From: Bacteroidota bacterium
GTDB lineage: Bacteria; Bacteroidota; Bacteroidia; Flavobacteriales_D; Sanyastnellaceae
Assembly: GCA_016868835.1 (NCBI GenBank)
Contig: VGFR01000003.1
Coordinates: forward strand, 1 to 57,840
Direction: 5' to 3'
Length of the DNA stretch: 57,840 nucleotides
This document shows, piece after piece, positions 1 through 9,058 of the stretch (position 1 is its first letter; each line of letters opens with the position of its first letter). A program made the translations under genes and the position numbers. The notes below the pieces were generated by a model that saw only the letters and a list, made by a program, of their open reading frames with translations, did not search any database and had not been told where the DNA came from.

Positions 1-1
1 G

Positions 2-607
2 AAACTTTTAGAAGGCGCAGTGGTGAGCGTACCACCGCAAGGCGGACGCAAGCACCCCGAACAAAAAATGATTCAAATTGATACCAAAAATATTCTGTTT
101 ATTTGTGGAGGGGCTTTTGACGGTATTGATAAACACATTGAGAGAAGAATGAATACAGCTTCCATTGGTTTTAGAAGCGCCTTGTCTCAAGAAGAAGTGC
201 AAAGTTGGCTTCAGTTTATTTCTCCAGCCGATTTAAAACAGTTTGGTTTGATACCAGAGTTAATTGGACGCTTTCCGGTATTAACATTTTTGAATCCACT
301 CAATGCTACAGCCTTAAGACGAATTTTAACGGAGCCTAAAAACGCATTGGTACGTCAGTACATGCGTTTATTTGAAATGGATGGTGTAAAGCTTTCTTTT
401 GATAAGCAAGTACTTGATTTCATTGTTGAACAAGCCATGGAATACCAACTGGGCGCACGTGGACTGCGCTCCATTTGTGAAGCCATTTTGTTAGATGCCA
501 TGTTTGAAATTCCAAATAACAAAGATCAAAAAGAATTCAAGGTGACATTGACCTATGCAAAGGAGCAATTTGGGAAATCAAAAATCAGTAAATTGAAAGT
601 GGCTTAG
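2..607 (+). CDS. clpX: ClpX, ATP-dependent Clp protease ATP-binding subunit (5' truncated)
   Basis: This is the C-terminal half of the AAA+ unfoldase that feeds substrates to ClpP. The reading frame is open to the left window edge (codons for KLLEGAVVSV), so the GTG at 20 in the ORF track is internal. Visible ClpX features are VPPQGGRKHP, the Walker-B-side segment NILFICGGAFDGI, the arginine-finger region LIPELIGRFPV and the sensor-2 motif GARGLRSI. The N-terminal zinc-binding domain and Walker A lie outside the window. mutS follows after one base, so the two are probably co-transcribed. The family assignment is firm. Confidence 0.96.
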   Translation, partial: KLLEGAVVSVPPQGGRKHPEQKMIQIDTKNILFICGGAFDGIDKHIERRMNTASIGFRSALSQEEVQSWLQFISPADLKQFGLIPELIGRFPVLTFLNPLNATALRRILTEPKNALVRQYMRLFEMDGVKLSFDKQVLDFIVEQAMEYQLGARGLRSICEAILLDAMFEIPNNKDQKEFKVTLTYAKEQFGKSKISKLKVA

Positions 608-608
608 T

Positions 609-3224
609 ATGTCTGAAGAGAAGCAAGATGTGGTAGAAACCCCACTCATGAAACAATATAACGGAATTAAGGTGCAGTATCCCGATGCCTTGCTTTTGTT
701 TCGTGTTGGTGATTTTTACGAAACGTTTGGTTCCGACGCCGTTGAAGCCGCACGCATTCTTGGTATTACTTTGACAAAAAGGAAAAACGGCGCAGCTACA
801 TTTGTTGAGTTAGCGGGTTTCCCTCACCATGCGTTAGATACGTATTTGCCGAAATTGGTACGGGCTGGAAATAGAGTGGCTATCTGTGATCAGTTGGAAG
901 ACCCAAAACTCACGAAGAAAATAGTTAAACGCGGCATCACTGAACTAGTAACTCCCGGGGTGAGTTACAATGAAAAAACGTATGACAGCTCAAACAATCA
1001 GTTTTTAGCCGCGGTGGTCATGCGAAACAATTTAGCCGGTGTGAGTTTTTTAGATATTTCCACAGGGGAGTTTTATTTGGCAGAAGGATCATATCAACAT
1101 GTAGCGAAATTGTTACAAAGTTTTAGACCGAATGAGGTGTTGTTTCAAAAGCACACAGATCAAGCTTTTCGTGAGGCATTCGGAGATACCAAATACTTTA
1201 CTTTTCGTCTTGATGAATGGATTTTTTCATTAGACTATGCCGAAGAGGTGCTGCAAAAACAATTTGGAACCAAGTCGTTAAAAGGCTTCGGTGTAGATGA
1301 TTTAAAATTGGGTGTTATCGCAGCCGGAGCGGCAATGCACTATTTGAAAGATACCCAGCATGATAAAACCGCACACATACAAAAAATTGCTCGGTTAGAG
1401 CAAGACGCGTATATGTGGTTAGACCGATTCACCATTCGAAATTTAGAATTGGTGAATAGCCCGCACGATGAAAGCGCCACACTTTACCATGTGTTAAATC
1501 AGACGTGCACCCCCATGGGGGCGAGGTTGTTGAGGAGGTGGATTTTACTTCCACTTAAAGAAATTTCAGCCATTGAGAAAAGAAGCAATGCTGTAAAAAT
1601 CTTAACAGAGAATCAGGAGTTTTTGGCAGAACTGCGACTGCATTTGAACGGCCTTGGAGATACAGAAAGGCTGGCTTCCAAAGTGGCAACCTCGCGAATT
1701 AACCCAAGAGAACTAATGCAATTGGCGAAGGCAATGAACACCAGTAACGCCATTCAGCAATTGACAAAAGACAAAAACTTTCCTGCATTATTTCATTGGG
1801 TAAAAGATTTGGTAGAACTTGAACCTTGGGTGAATGAAATAATGAACACCTTAAATCCAGATGCTCCCATTGCTCTGAATAAAGGTGAGGTCATAGCAAA
1901 AGGGGTGAATGCAGAGCTCGATGAGTTAAGACAACTACAGCAAAATGGGAAAGATTTTTTACAAAAAATACAAGAAAGAGAAAGTGAAAGAACCGGAATT
2001 CCTTCACTGAAAATAGCTTTTAATAATGTCTTTGGCTATTATTTGGAAGTGCGCAACACGCACAAAGATAAAGTGCCACCCGAATGGATTCGCAAGCAAA
2101 CCGTAACGCAAGCAGAGCGATACATAACGCCAGAGTTGAAAGAATACGAAGCCAAAATTACCGGAGCCGAAGAACGCATTGCAATTGTAGAAGGTCAATT
2201 GTATGTTGAGCTCATAGCTCAAACCTTACAAAAACTCAAAGAAATTCAACAAAACGCTCGAGGTCTTGCGGAACTAGACGTACTGAATTCATTAGCCCAG
2301 GTAGCCATTTCGAACACCTATGTGCAACCGCAGTGGTCTTCAGAAAGCAGAATAGAAATTGAACAGGGAAGACACCCCGTCATAGAATTGAGATTACCAC
2401 CCAATGAGCCGTATGTTCCAAACAACATTGTTTTAGACGGAAAGGAACAACAAATTATGATGATTACCGGCCCGAATATGAGCGGTAAGTCTGCCGTATT
2501 GAGACAAACGGCACTCATTGTTATTATGGCTCAGCTCGGCTCTTTTGTACCCGCAAAAGCAGCTCGTCTTGGGGTTTTTGATAAAGTCTTTACTCGCGTT
2601 GGTGCATCAGATAATATGGCAGCAGGTGAGTCTACCTTCATGGTGGAAATGAATGAGACAGCAAGTATTTTGAATAATTTAAGTGATCGAAGTTTAATTC
2701 TACTTGATGAAATAGGAAGAGGAACTTCCACCTATGATGGTGTCTCCATTGCATGGGCAATAGCCGAATACATTCATGAGCAAAAGGAAATTCGACCTAA
2801 AACATTGTTTGCAACGCACTATCATGAGCTCAATGAAATGTCTGAACGCTTTAAACGAATAAAGAATTTTCATGTAAGCGTTTCAGAAAAAGGTGGAAAA
2901 ATAACATTTAAGCGAACGCTTCAAGAAGGTGGTAGCAATCATAGTTTTGGAATTCATGTGGCCCAATTGGCTGGTATGCCTAAGCAGGTTGTACAGAGAG
3001 CAGATCTAATTTTAAAGGATCTGGAATCACGCAGGGGAGAGTCTGAAACACCAACAAGACTCGAAAAAAGTACAGATGAAAAAATGCAACTGAGCTTTTT
3101 TCAGTTAGATGATCCAACCTTGGAAAGCGTTAGAGAAGAATTGAAACGCGTAGACGTAAATAATTTGACCCCAGTAGAGGCATTGTTGAAATTAAATGAG
3201 ATTAAAAAATTAGTGGGTCAATAA
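609..3224 (+). CDS. mutS: DNA mismatch repair protein MutS
   Basis: MutS recognises mismatches and recruits MutL. The 871 residues match the normal length of bacterial MutS. The mismatch-reading Phe-x-Glu motif is at about residues 36-38 (DFYETF). The core, lever and clamp region follows, then the C-terminal ATPase with Walker A GPNMSGKS near residue 620, Walker B LILLDEIGRGTSTYDG near 697 and the downstream FATHYHEL. The ATG lies one base after the clpX stop. No domain is missing. MutS1 rather than MutS2 is indicated by the N-terminal mismatch domain and the absence of a Smr domain. Confidence 0.98.
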   Translation: MSEEKQDVVETPLMKQYNGIKVQYPDALLLFRVGDFYETFGSDAVEAARILGITLTKRKNGAATFVELAGFPHHALDTYLPKLVRAGNRVAICDQLEDPKLTKKIVKRGITELVTPGVSYNEKTYDSSNNQFLAAVVMRNNLAGVSFLDISTGEFYLAEGSYQHVAKLLQSFRPNEVLFQKHTDQAFREAFGDTKYFTFRLDEWIFSLDYAEEVLQKQFGTKSLKGFGVDDLKLGVIAAGAAMHYLKDTQHDKTAHIQKIARLEQDAYMWLDRFTIRNLELVNSPHDESATLYHVLNQTCTPMGARLLRRWILLPLKEISAIEKRSNAVKILTENQEFLAELRLHLNGLGDTERLASKVATSRINPRELMQLAKAMNTSNAIQQLTKDKNFPALFHWVKDLVELEPWVNEIMNTLNPDAPIALNKGEVIAKGVNAELDELRQLQQNGKDFLQKIQERESERTGIPSLKIAFNNVFGYYLEVRNTHKDKVPPEWIRKQTVTQAERYITPELKEYEAKITGAEERIAIVEGQLYVELIAQTLQKLKEIQQNARGLAELDVLNSLAQVAISNTYVQPQWSSESRIEIEQGRHPVIELRLPPNEPYVPNNIVLDGKEQQIMMITGPNMSGKSAVLRQTALIVIMAQLGSFVPAKAARLGVFDKVFTRVGASDNMAAGESTFMVEMNETASILNNLSDRSLILLDEIGRGTSTYDGVSIAWAIAEYIHEQKEIRPKTLFATHYHELNEMSERFKRIKNFHVSVSEKGGKITFKRTLQEGGSNHSFGIHVAQLAGMPKQVVQRADLILKDLESRRGESETPTRLEKSTDEKMQLSFFQLDDPTLESVREELKRVDVNNLTPVEALLKLNEIKKLVGQ

Positions 3225-3228
3225 CCAT

Positions 3229-3236
3229 TATCTTTG
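3229..3236 (+). promoter_or_regulatory. -7 promoter element TATCTTTG before the RicT/PSP1 gene
   Basis: TATCTTTG matches the Bacteroidota primary-sigma -7 consensus TAnnTTTG exactly and lies 24 nt before ATG 3261. The ORF track's TTG start at 3234 falls inside this element, which argues for the ATG. No clear -33 TTTG is visible at the usual distance. Confidence 0.55.
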
Positions 3237-3260
3237 AATAAAGACAGAAAAAAAAATCGT

Positions 3261-4454
3261 ATGGGATGTTCAAGTTGTAGTTCGAAAGGAGGAGTGCCAG
3301 CCGGTTGTCAGAGTAACGGTTCATGTGGAACTTGCGGTTGTTCGCGAATGGAAGTGTTCGATTGGTTAGCAGGAGTGCCACTTCCAGAAGGTCAAAAACC
3401 TTTTGATGTTGCAGAATTGCGTTTTAAAAACGGACGTAAAGGCTATTACCGTAAAGGAGCCATGCACTTATATCAGGGCGATGTAGTAGTTGTTGAAGCA
3501 CAATCTGGATATGATGTTGGAGTGGTTTCATTAACAGGTGAGCTTGTTCGAATTCAAATGAATAAGCGCGATGTTAAAGACAACTATGAGCTGAAGAAAA
3601 TTCTTCGCAAGGCAGAGCAAGCAGACTTTGAAACGTGGCAAAATGCCCGGAAAGAAGAGCAAACCACCATGATTCGTGCTAGAGAAATTGTGCGTGAATT
3701 GGGTTTGAATATGAAATTAAGCGATGTTGAATTTCAAGGAGACAGAACGCGCGCAACATTTTACTACTCAGCGGAAGATCGCGTAGATTTCAGAGAGCTT
3801 ATTAAACGCTATGCCGATGCGTTTAAAGTTCGAATTGAAATGAGGCAAATTGGTCTACGTGTGGAAGCGGGAAGATTGGGCGGAATTGGTTCTTGTGGAA
3901 GAGAGTTGTGCTGCTCAAGTTGGTTAACTGATTTCAGAGCAGTTTCAACCAGCGCTGCGCGATACCAGCAGTTGTCATTGAATCCGGGAAAACTTGCAGG
4001 GCAGTGCGGAAAATTAAAGTGTTGTTTGAATTATGAATTGGATCAATACGTTGAGGCGGTTAAGAAATTGCCTCCCTCAAATGTGAAATTAAAATTGGCG
4101 AAGGGAGCTGCAATTCATTTTAAAACAGATATTTTCAACGGCGTGTTGTATTACAACATTGAAGGAGTATACGGAGAGCCGCCATTGGCTTTAGGTGCAG
4201 ATACCGTTCGCGATATCATTGAAAAAAATAAAAAAGGAATTGTAGTTGGAGAAGTTGTTTCCATTCAGCAGGACACAGAGCCTGTTGCAAAAACAGATTT
4301 TGCTGAGGTGGTTGGTCAAGATGATTTGCACCGCTTCGACAAGAAAAAGAAGCCAAATAAATCAGGAGGAAAAGGTGGAAAGCGCCCCTTTAGAAATAAA
4401 GGAAATAATCAAAACCCGAATCAATCCAATAACGCTGGAAACAAACCGAAATGA
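3261..4454 (+). CDS. PSP1 domain protein, RicT/YaaT-like
   Basis: The protein has 397 residues from ATG 3261; the longer TTG start would lie in the promoter. Its N-terminus is Cys-rich, with cysteines at about 3, 6, 16, 22, 25 and 27, followed by EVFDWLAG. The PSP1 core carries the paired cysteine signatures GSCGRELCCSSWL and GQCGKLKCCLNYE typical of RicT. In Bacillus, RicT is part of the Fe-S-binding RicA-RicF-RicT complex that affects RNase Y processing. The last 35 residues are a basic Lys/Gly/Asn-rich tail, possibly nucleic-acid binding (inference). The gene overlaps gldH by ATGA, implying translational coupling. The role in Bacteroidota is unknown. Confidence 0.88.
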   Translation: MGCSSCSSKGGVPAGCQSNGSCGTCGCSRMEVFDWLAGVPLPEGQKPFDVAELRFKNGRKGYYRKGAMHLYQGDVVVVEAQSGYDVGVVSLTGELVRIQMNKRDVKDNYELKKILRKAEQADFETWQNARKEEQTTMIRAREIVRELGLNMKLSDVEFQGDRTRATFYYSAEDRVDFRELIKRYADAFKVRIEMRQIGLRVEAGRLGGIGSCGRELCCSSWLTDFRAVSTSAARYQQLSLNPGKLAGQCGKLKCCLNYELDQYVEAVKKLPPSNVKLKLAKGAAIHFKTDIFNGVLYYNIEGVYGEPPLALGADTVRDIIEKNKKGIVVGEVVSIQQDTEPVAKTDFAEVVGQDDLHRFDKKKKPNKSGGKGGKRPFRNKGNNQNPNQSNNAGNKPK

Positions 4455-4918
4455 AGCCTTTCTATTTAAGCATCTTTTTGTTATCTATACTCTTCTCATC
4501 GTGCGCAGACGAGGCGGTTTATGAGGGAAATAAGGTTGTTGAAAACGGAATTTGGGACAGTCAGAACGTCGCTGTATTTGAATTTGATATTATGGACACC
4601 GTTAATCTTCACGATTTCTTTTTAGATATTCGCAACGGAGAAGAATATGAATTCAGTAATTTGAATGTATTCATTGAAATGGAATTTCCAAATGGAAAGC
4701 TAGCGGTAGACACTTTAGAGTGTCCCATGGCAGATGAGTTGGGAAATTGGTACGGAAAAGGCGGTCTAGGTGATTTGTATGACAACCGAATTATTTACAA
4801 ATCGAAAAAACAATTTCCAATCGCAGGACATTATAAAGTAAGTATTCATCAGGGAATGCGCGTAAATCCGTTGCCAGGAATTTACGACATTGGCTTTCGT
4901 TTAGCGAAGTCGAAGTAA
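4451..4918 (+). CDS. gldH: Gliding motility lipoprotein GldH
   Basis: The 155-residue lipoprotein has a signal peptide ending in the lipobox LFSSC, so Cys 18 would be lipidated. The mature part carries the family features VENGIWDSQNVAVFEFD and GNWYGKGGLGDLYDN. GldH is required for gliding in Flavobacterium johnsoniae and is associated with the T9SS/gliding machinery, but its biochemical role is unknown. The start overlaps the stop of the PSP1 gene (ATGA). It converges with the glycosyltransferase at 4922 with only 3 bp between stops. Presence of gldH does not prove that this strain glides. Confidence 0.9.
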   Translation: MKPFYLSIFLLSILFSSCADEAVYEGNKVVENGIWDSQNVAVFEFDIMDTVNLHDFFLDIRNGEEYEFSNLNVFIEMEFPNGKLAVDTLECPMADELGNWYGKGGLGDLYDNRIIYKSKKQFPIAGHYKVSIHQGMRVNPLPGIYDIGFRLAKSK

Positions 4919-4921
4919 AAC

Positions 4922-5662
4922 CTATTTCAGATTTTTTTTGCTCCAAATGTTGTATTTCATAATACACCAAATGGCTCTAAATCCGTCTTTCCATCCAATT
5001 TTTTTACCTTCTTCGTATGTTCTTCCATAGTAAGAAATTCCAACCTCGTATATGCGAATGTTTGGAATACGTGAAAGCTTGGCGGTTACTTCTGGCTCGA
5101 AGCCAAAGCGTTTTTCTTTTAACAATAAACTTTTTGCAATGTCTGCACGTATCAGTTTGTAACAGGTTTCCATGTCTGTTAAATTCAAATTGGTGAACAT
5201 GTTACTTGCAAAAGTTAGCCATCCATTTCCAATGCTATGCCAGAAGAATAGAATGCGGTGGGGGTTTCCACCCATGAAGCGAGAACCGTACACAACATCG
5301 GCCCCTGCTTTAAATACCGGTTTAATAAGCACGTTAAATTCTTCTGGGTCATATTCCAAATCTGCATCTTGTACAATGACAAAATCGCCAGAGGCAATGT
5401 CAATGGCCTTGTGAATAGCAGCACCCTTTCCCTGATTTACAGGTTGAGAATAAAATTTAAAATCACGCTCTGGGTGATTGGCGATATACGTCTCTACAAC
5501 CTCAACTGTATTGTCCCGAGAAGCATCGTTAACAATGACAATCTCCATTTGAATGTTGTTCGGAAGAACTACTTCGCCAATTCTATCTAGAATATGATGA
5601 ATGGTAGCCCCCTCGTTGTATGCTGGAATTAATACAGAAAGTTTATTGAACGGATAATTCAT
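4922..5662 (-). CDS. Glycosyltransferase family 2, DPM1-like
   Basis: The 246-residue protein begins with the GT-A fold signature [18 protein letters not shown], followed by VNDASRDNT and the metal/nucleotide-binding [12 protein letters not shown]. It resembles dolichyl/polyprenyl-phosphate mannose or glucose synthases, which load a sugar onto a lipid carrier. There is no C-terminal membrane segment, so it is probably peripheral on the inner membrane face. Its ATG overlaps the gatC stop by 4 nt on the minus strand. Donor sugar and acceptor cannot be read from the sequence. Confidence 0.88.
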   Translation of the reverse strand: MNYPFNKLSVLIPAYNEGATIHHILDRIGEVVLPNNIQMEIVIVNDASRDNTVEVVETYIANHPERDFKFYSQPVNQGKGAAIHKAIDIASGDFVIVQDADLEYDPEEFNVLIKPVFKAGADVVYGSRFMGGNPHRILFFWHSIGNGWLTFASNMFTNLNLTDMETCYKLIRADIAKSLLLKEKRFGFEPEVTAKLSRIPNIRIYEVGISYYGRTYEEGKKIGWKDGFRAIWCIMKYNIWSKKNLK

Positions 5663-5952
5663 TTTTGCTTAATCATTTTGGGAACACGAAAATAATACAT
5701 GTCTTTTGCAGGAGCATTGCTTAGTGCTTCCGCCTGGGAAATGGTTGATTTTACTTCATCTTCGCGAAGCACAGTGTTTGATGACGTCATAAACATGAGA
5801 GGCTCAGCACTCGTGGTATCAAGCTCTTTTAGCTTATCCACGAAAGCAATCATTTCATTTAGCCCCTTCACCATTTCGTTTTCTTCCTCATTGGTAAAAG
5901 AAAGCTTACTCAACTTCGCTAATTTTTGAACCGTGGCCTTATCTACTTCCAT
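5659..5952 (-). CDS. gatC: Asp/Glu-tRNA(Asn/Gln) amidotransferase subunit C
   Basis: GatC is the small subunit that stabilises GatA in the GatCAB complex, which amidates misacylated Glu-tRNA(Gln) or Asp-tRNA(Asn). I chose ATG 5952 (97 aa, [17 protein letters not shown]) because the ORF-track start at 5973 is a TTG deeper inside the upstream gene. Family features are [12 protein letters not shown], the central helix and the C-terminal strand YYFRVPK. It overlaps the acyltransferase gene by 14 nt and the GT2 gene by 4 nt. gatA is 13 kb away on the other strand and gatB is not in the window. Confidence 0.93.
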   Translation of the reverse strand: MEVDKATVQKLAKLSKLSFTNEEENEMVKGLNEMIAFVDKLKELDTTSAEPLMFMTSSNTVLREDEVKSTISQAEALSNAPAKDMYYFRVPKMIKQK

Positions 5953-6685
5953 TTGCGTTGAGCTCGAGTTCAATTATTTCTCGAACATGATTGCGCAAAG
6001 TTAATACATCTCTTGCTTTTTCAGTGTTGGGATAGATTGGCTCGTGTATAACCACTTCAACCACCTGAGGAGATGAAACTTGAAACAGTTTAGCGGGGTC
6101 TAAAAGAATCTTATAATTTGATTTGAAGGTGACAGGAACAATTGGAACCTGATTTTCAACAGCCACCTTGAAAGCACCATTCTTAAAAGGAAGCAGACTG
6201 GGCGCATGATCGGGAATGGTTCCTTCTGGATACATAGCTACAGGCATTCCGTTTCGCAAACTTTTGGCTACGCGGTCCATGGCTACCAAGGCCGCTTTCG
6301 TTTGTCCGCGTCGAATGGGGATGTCTTGCTTTCGGAAGAATAAATTGAACAGGGGCCACTGCAATAACTCACCCTTTCCTACAAAAAGAAAAGGCCTTTG
6401 AATAACTTCATACATGAAAACGGTGTCTAGGTAACTGCTGTGATTTGCAACAATAAGAAAAGCACCTTCAGGAAGTTTTGCTTTTTGATTGATTTGAATG
6501 GGACAGAAGATAAATTTTCGAATACAAGTACCCCACCAGCGCTTTAAAGGAAAAGCTCGCCAATGTCTTTCACGGTTCTTGTAAATCCAAACAAATGGGA
6601 TATAAAGTAGAATGAGACTGAACCAAAATACAAGCCCCATCCACAACTTGTAGAGGAGATACAAAGGACGAAATAGAAGGTTCAA
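5939..6685 (-). CDS. plsC: 1-acyl-sn-glycerol-3-phosphate acyltransferase (PlsC family)
   Basis: This enzyme acylates lysophosphatidic acid in phospholipid synthesis at the inner membrane. An N-terminal hydrophobic stretch of about residues 15-35 is followed by the catalytic NHxxxxD motif as VANHSSYLD, the acceptor-binding segment and YPEGTIP. The frame has no ATG before the first membrane segment. The start is TTG 6685 (NLLFRPLYLLY resembles other family N-termini), with an in-frame stop only 9 codons upstream; ATG 16 would cut into the membrane segment. A lysophospholipid acyltransferase of another substrate class is possible. Confidence 0.85.
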   Translation of the reverse strand: MNLLFRPLYLLYKLWMGLVFWFSLILLYIPFVWIYKNRERHWRAFPLKRWWGTCIRKFIFCPIQINQKAKLPEGAFLIVANHSSYLDTVFMYEVIQRPFLFVGKGELLQWPLFNLFFRKQDIPIRRGQTKAALVAMDRVAKSLRNGMPVAMYPEGTIPDHAPSLLPFKNGAFKVAVENQVPIVPVTFKSNYKILLDPAKLFQVSSPQVVEVVIHEPIYPNTEKARDVLTLRNHVREIIELELNANGSR

Positions 6686-6702
6686 GGTTGATAGGTTCTT
6701 GT

Positions 6703-6736
6703 AGTGAAGTTATGAAAGCACAAGCTAAACTTCACT
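6703..6736. repeat. Inverted repeat at the trpS 3' end
   Basis: AGTGAAGTT (6703-6711) and AACTTCACT (6728-6736) are perfect 9-bp inverted arms with a 16-nt loop. The hairpin spans the trpS stop codon. No T-run follows on the minus strand, so it is not a classical intrinsic terminator. It could stabilise the transcript 3' end or be chance. Confidence 0.4.
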
Positions 6737-7705
6737 ATAACCCAAATTTTTTCTTACCCTGCTTAAAGTAGCTTGAGCGGTAGAGCGAGCCTTTTCAGCG
6801 CCTTGAAGTAAAATTTGATTCAGCGTTGCCTTATCTTGGATGAGCTCAGTATAAGCTGCACGCTCTTTTGAGAAGCGATCTAAAATTAAACTCAGCAATT
6901 CCTTTTTAGCATGTCCCCAACCGTATCCGCCGGCCACGAGTTGCTTTTTCATTGTTGATGAAATCGTAGGACCGCCAATTAAATCAACCAAGGCACAAAT
7001 AGCGTTAGCGTTGGGGTCTTTTGGGTCTTCAAGTGCTGTTGCATCGGTTACAATCTGCTTGTTTATAACGTCTTTCAATGCTTTTTCAGGAAGGAAAATA
7101 TCTATGTAGTTTCCATAACTTTTGCTCATCTTTTGACCGTCTGTGCCTGGCACGTACATGGTTGCTTCATTCACTTTTGATTGAGGAAGAACAAAGGTTT
7201 CGCCCATCTGATGATTGAAAGCTGCGGCAATATCTCGTGTTATTTCTAAATGTTGCAGTTGATCTTTTCCCACAGGTACTTCTTCAGCATCATATAAGAT
7301 AATATCAGCAGCCATAAGAACAGGATAAGTAAAAAGCCCGGCATTCACATCTTTTAATCGGTCTGACTTGTCTTTGAAGCTATGCGCATTAGCTAACATG
7401 GGGAAGGGCGTAAAACAATTCAAATACCAAGTCAGCTCAGCAACTTCCGGCACATCACTTTGTCTATAAAACACGTTTTTATTCGCATCGAAACCACATG
7501 CTAGCCAAGCTGCGGCAACGCTATATGTGTTTTCTTTTAAGAGGTCAGCGTTTTTAATTTGAGTCAAGGTGTGAAAATTTGCTATAAAAAGGTATGCCTC
7601 ATTATTTGGCAAATTACTCATTTCTATTGCGGGTAAAATTGCACCTAAGATATTCCCCAAGTGTGGAGTTCCTGTACTCTGAATGCCTGTTAATACACGT
7701 GCCAT
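6725..7705 (-). CDS. trpS: Tryptophanyl-tRNA synthetase
   Basis: This class I aminoacyl-tRNA synthetase charges tRNA(Trp). The 326 residues match the bacterial norm. The HIGH-type motif appears as GTPHLGN within GIQSTGTPHLGNILGA, and the KMSKS loop as GQKMSKSYGN. The intervening VLMAADIILYDA and PVGKDQLQHLE are typical TrpRS sequences. It lies 30 nt downstream of the shorter amidohydrolase gene and 39 nt upstream of the acyltransferase, so it may belong to one long minus-strand unit. No Trp attenuator or T-box is visible upstream. Confidence 0.97.
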   Translation of the reverse strand: MARVLTGIQSTGTPHLGNILGAILPAIEMSNLPNNEAYLFIANFHTLTQIKNADLLKENTYSVAAAWLACGFDANKNVFYRQSDVPEVAELTWYLNCFTPFPMLANAHSFKDKSDRLKDVNAGLFTYPVLMAADIILYDAEEVPVGKDQLQHLEITRDIAAAFNHQMGETFVLPQSKVNEATMYVPGTDGQKMSKSYGNYIDIFLPEKALKDVINKQIVTDATALEDPKDPNANAICALVDLIGGPTISSTMKKQLVAGGYGWGHAKKELLSLILDRFSKERAAYTELIQDKATLNQILLQGAEKARSTAQATLSRVRKNLGYSEV

Positions 7706-7735
7706 AATTCTATTTTTCGATGTAAAGAAAGGTCA

Positions 7736-9052
7736 TTATTTGCTTTTTTCTTTATCGTATTTTTTCTTGTACAACAGATACATCTCAGTTTGCATGTTAC
7801 TTAATTCAATGCCTCTTCCGTTAATGTAGGCCAGTCGAAGTTGGTTGGTGGTAACATTTAATGCGTCACCATAAGAAACGAAAAGTGTTGCACTTTTTCC
7901 AACTTCGAGACTACCGAATTGGCTATCAACACCAAGTATTTTTGCTGCGTTAAGCGTAAGTGCTTTTACAGCTTCTTCGTAAGGAAGGCCATGGGCCACG
8001 GCGGTTCCAGCCATGAATGGAAGGTTCCGTGTTCCCATACGTTCCATGTCTCCTTCATTTTGAAAAGCAAATACAATTCCCGCATCATATAATTTTTTTG
8101 CAAGAGTGAATGAAGCATGTGGATCATCTTCATCAAGGGTGGCAAGGTCGTGCACGCGACGAAGCAGAACAGAAATATTTTCTTCTTTTAAAATTGATGC
8201 AGCAAGTGGAGCGTCATACCCTCCAACCAGCACCATTTTTACAATACCCATATTGCGCTTGAATTGAACAGCCTCGTGAATTGATTTTAATTCATCTGCG
8301 TGAACATAAAGTGTTTTGGATCCATCGAAGAGTCCTTTCATGGCTTCGAAGCGCATTTCAGTAAGCTCACCTTTAGGCGCTTTTGCGTATGCTTTTGCGT
8401 CTGTGAAAAACAATTCAATTTCTCTTTTTTGTTGTTCGTAGGTTTTCACTTTTGACACAAGCATTCTGCCTTTGTCATAGTGTCTGTGAATGACTTGAGG
8501 CCAGTTGAGATGAAGGCCGTCGTCTGCACGCACCACAGCGTCTTCCCAATTCCAGGCGTCGAATTGCATGATAGAGGAGGAACCAGAAATTATTCCGCCA
8601 CGCGGCGTTACTTGTCCAAGTAACACACCGTTTGAACGAACGGTGGGAATAATTTCGGAATCGGCATTATATGCAATAACCGAACGAACACTCGGTTTAA
8701 ATGTGCCCACTTCATACAAATCGTTCTGAGCACGAATTGCATCTATTTCAACCAAACCTAGTGAAGTATTTGGCGCAATGAATCCAGGGTATACGTGCTG
8801 ACCTTCAATCGGAATTACTTTGTCGAATTTGCTCACGTCTATGCGAGAAACAGTAGCGTCTGCAACCAATGTAATGACCCCCTTCTCAAAGGCAATGTAG
8901 GCATTTTCAATCACTGTTCCATTCCCCAAATGCGCATAGCAGTTGGTCAATAGAGTGGAGTTGCTTTGCGGTGGTGCAGGTGTTGGGCGGTGTTGTGCTT
9001 GAACAGCAACCGCTGAAAGCAATGCAAGTGAGATAACTATTTTTCTAATCAT
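7736..9052 (-). CDS. Exported amidohydrolase-like protein lacking the HxH metal motif
   Basis: The 438-residue protein has a signal peptide ending near AVQAQ. It has the amidohydrolase/imidazolonepropionase-like layout: a small beta domain, a TIM-barrel region and a C-terminal return of the beta domain (GVDSQFGSLEVGKSATLFV). The first-strand metal motif, normally PGFIDxHxH, here reads YPGFIAPNTSLG, so both histidines are missing. It resembles the N-terminal half of the larger neighbour 6 nt upstream, suggesting a duplicated pair that acts together in the periplasm (inference). It may be a non-catalytic partner or use another metal arrangement. Confidence 0.78.
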   Translation of the reverse strand: MIRKIVISLALLSAVAVQAQHRPTPAPPQSNSTLLTNCYAHLGNGTVIENAYIAFEKGVITLVADATVSRIDVSKFDKVIPIEGQHVYPGFIAPNTSLGLVEIDAIRAQNDLYEVGTFKPSVRSVIAYNADSEIIPTVRSNGVLLGQVTPRGGIISGSSSIMQFDAWNWEDAVVRADDGLHLNWPQVIHRHYDKGRMLVSKVKTYEQQKREIELFFTDAKAYAKAPKGELTEMRFEAMKGLFDGSKTLYVHADELKSIHEAVQFKRNMGIVKMVLVGGYDAPLAASILKEENISVLLRRVHDLATLDEDDPHASFTLAKKLYDAGIVFAFQNEGDMERMGTRNLPFMAGTAVAHGLPYEEAVKALTLNAAKILGVDSQFGSLEVGKSATLFVSYGDALNVTTNQLRLAYINGRGIELSNMQTEMYLLYKKKYDKEKSK

Positions 9053-9058
9053 TGTTTC

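Noticed and set aside
3234-3260. TTG start of the PSP1 protein
   Set aside because: The TTG is within an exact -7 promoter element, and the nine added residues are lysine-rich and unlike the family.
4246-4524. 92-aa plus-strand ORF overlapping the PSP1 3' end and gldH
   Set aside because: It is a shifted-frame shadow of the PSP1 C-terminal region and of gldH, both of which have clear products.
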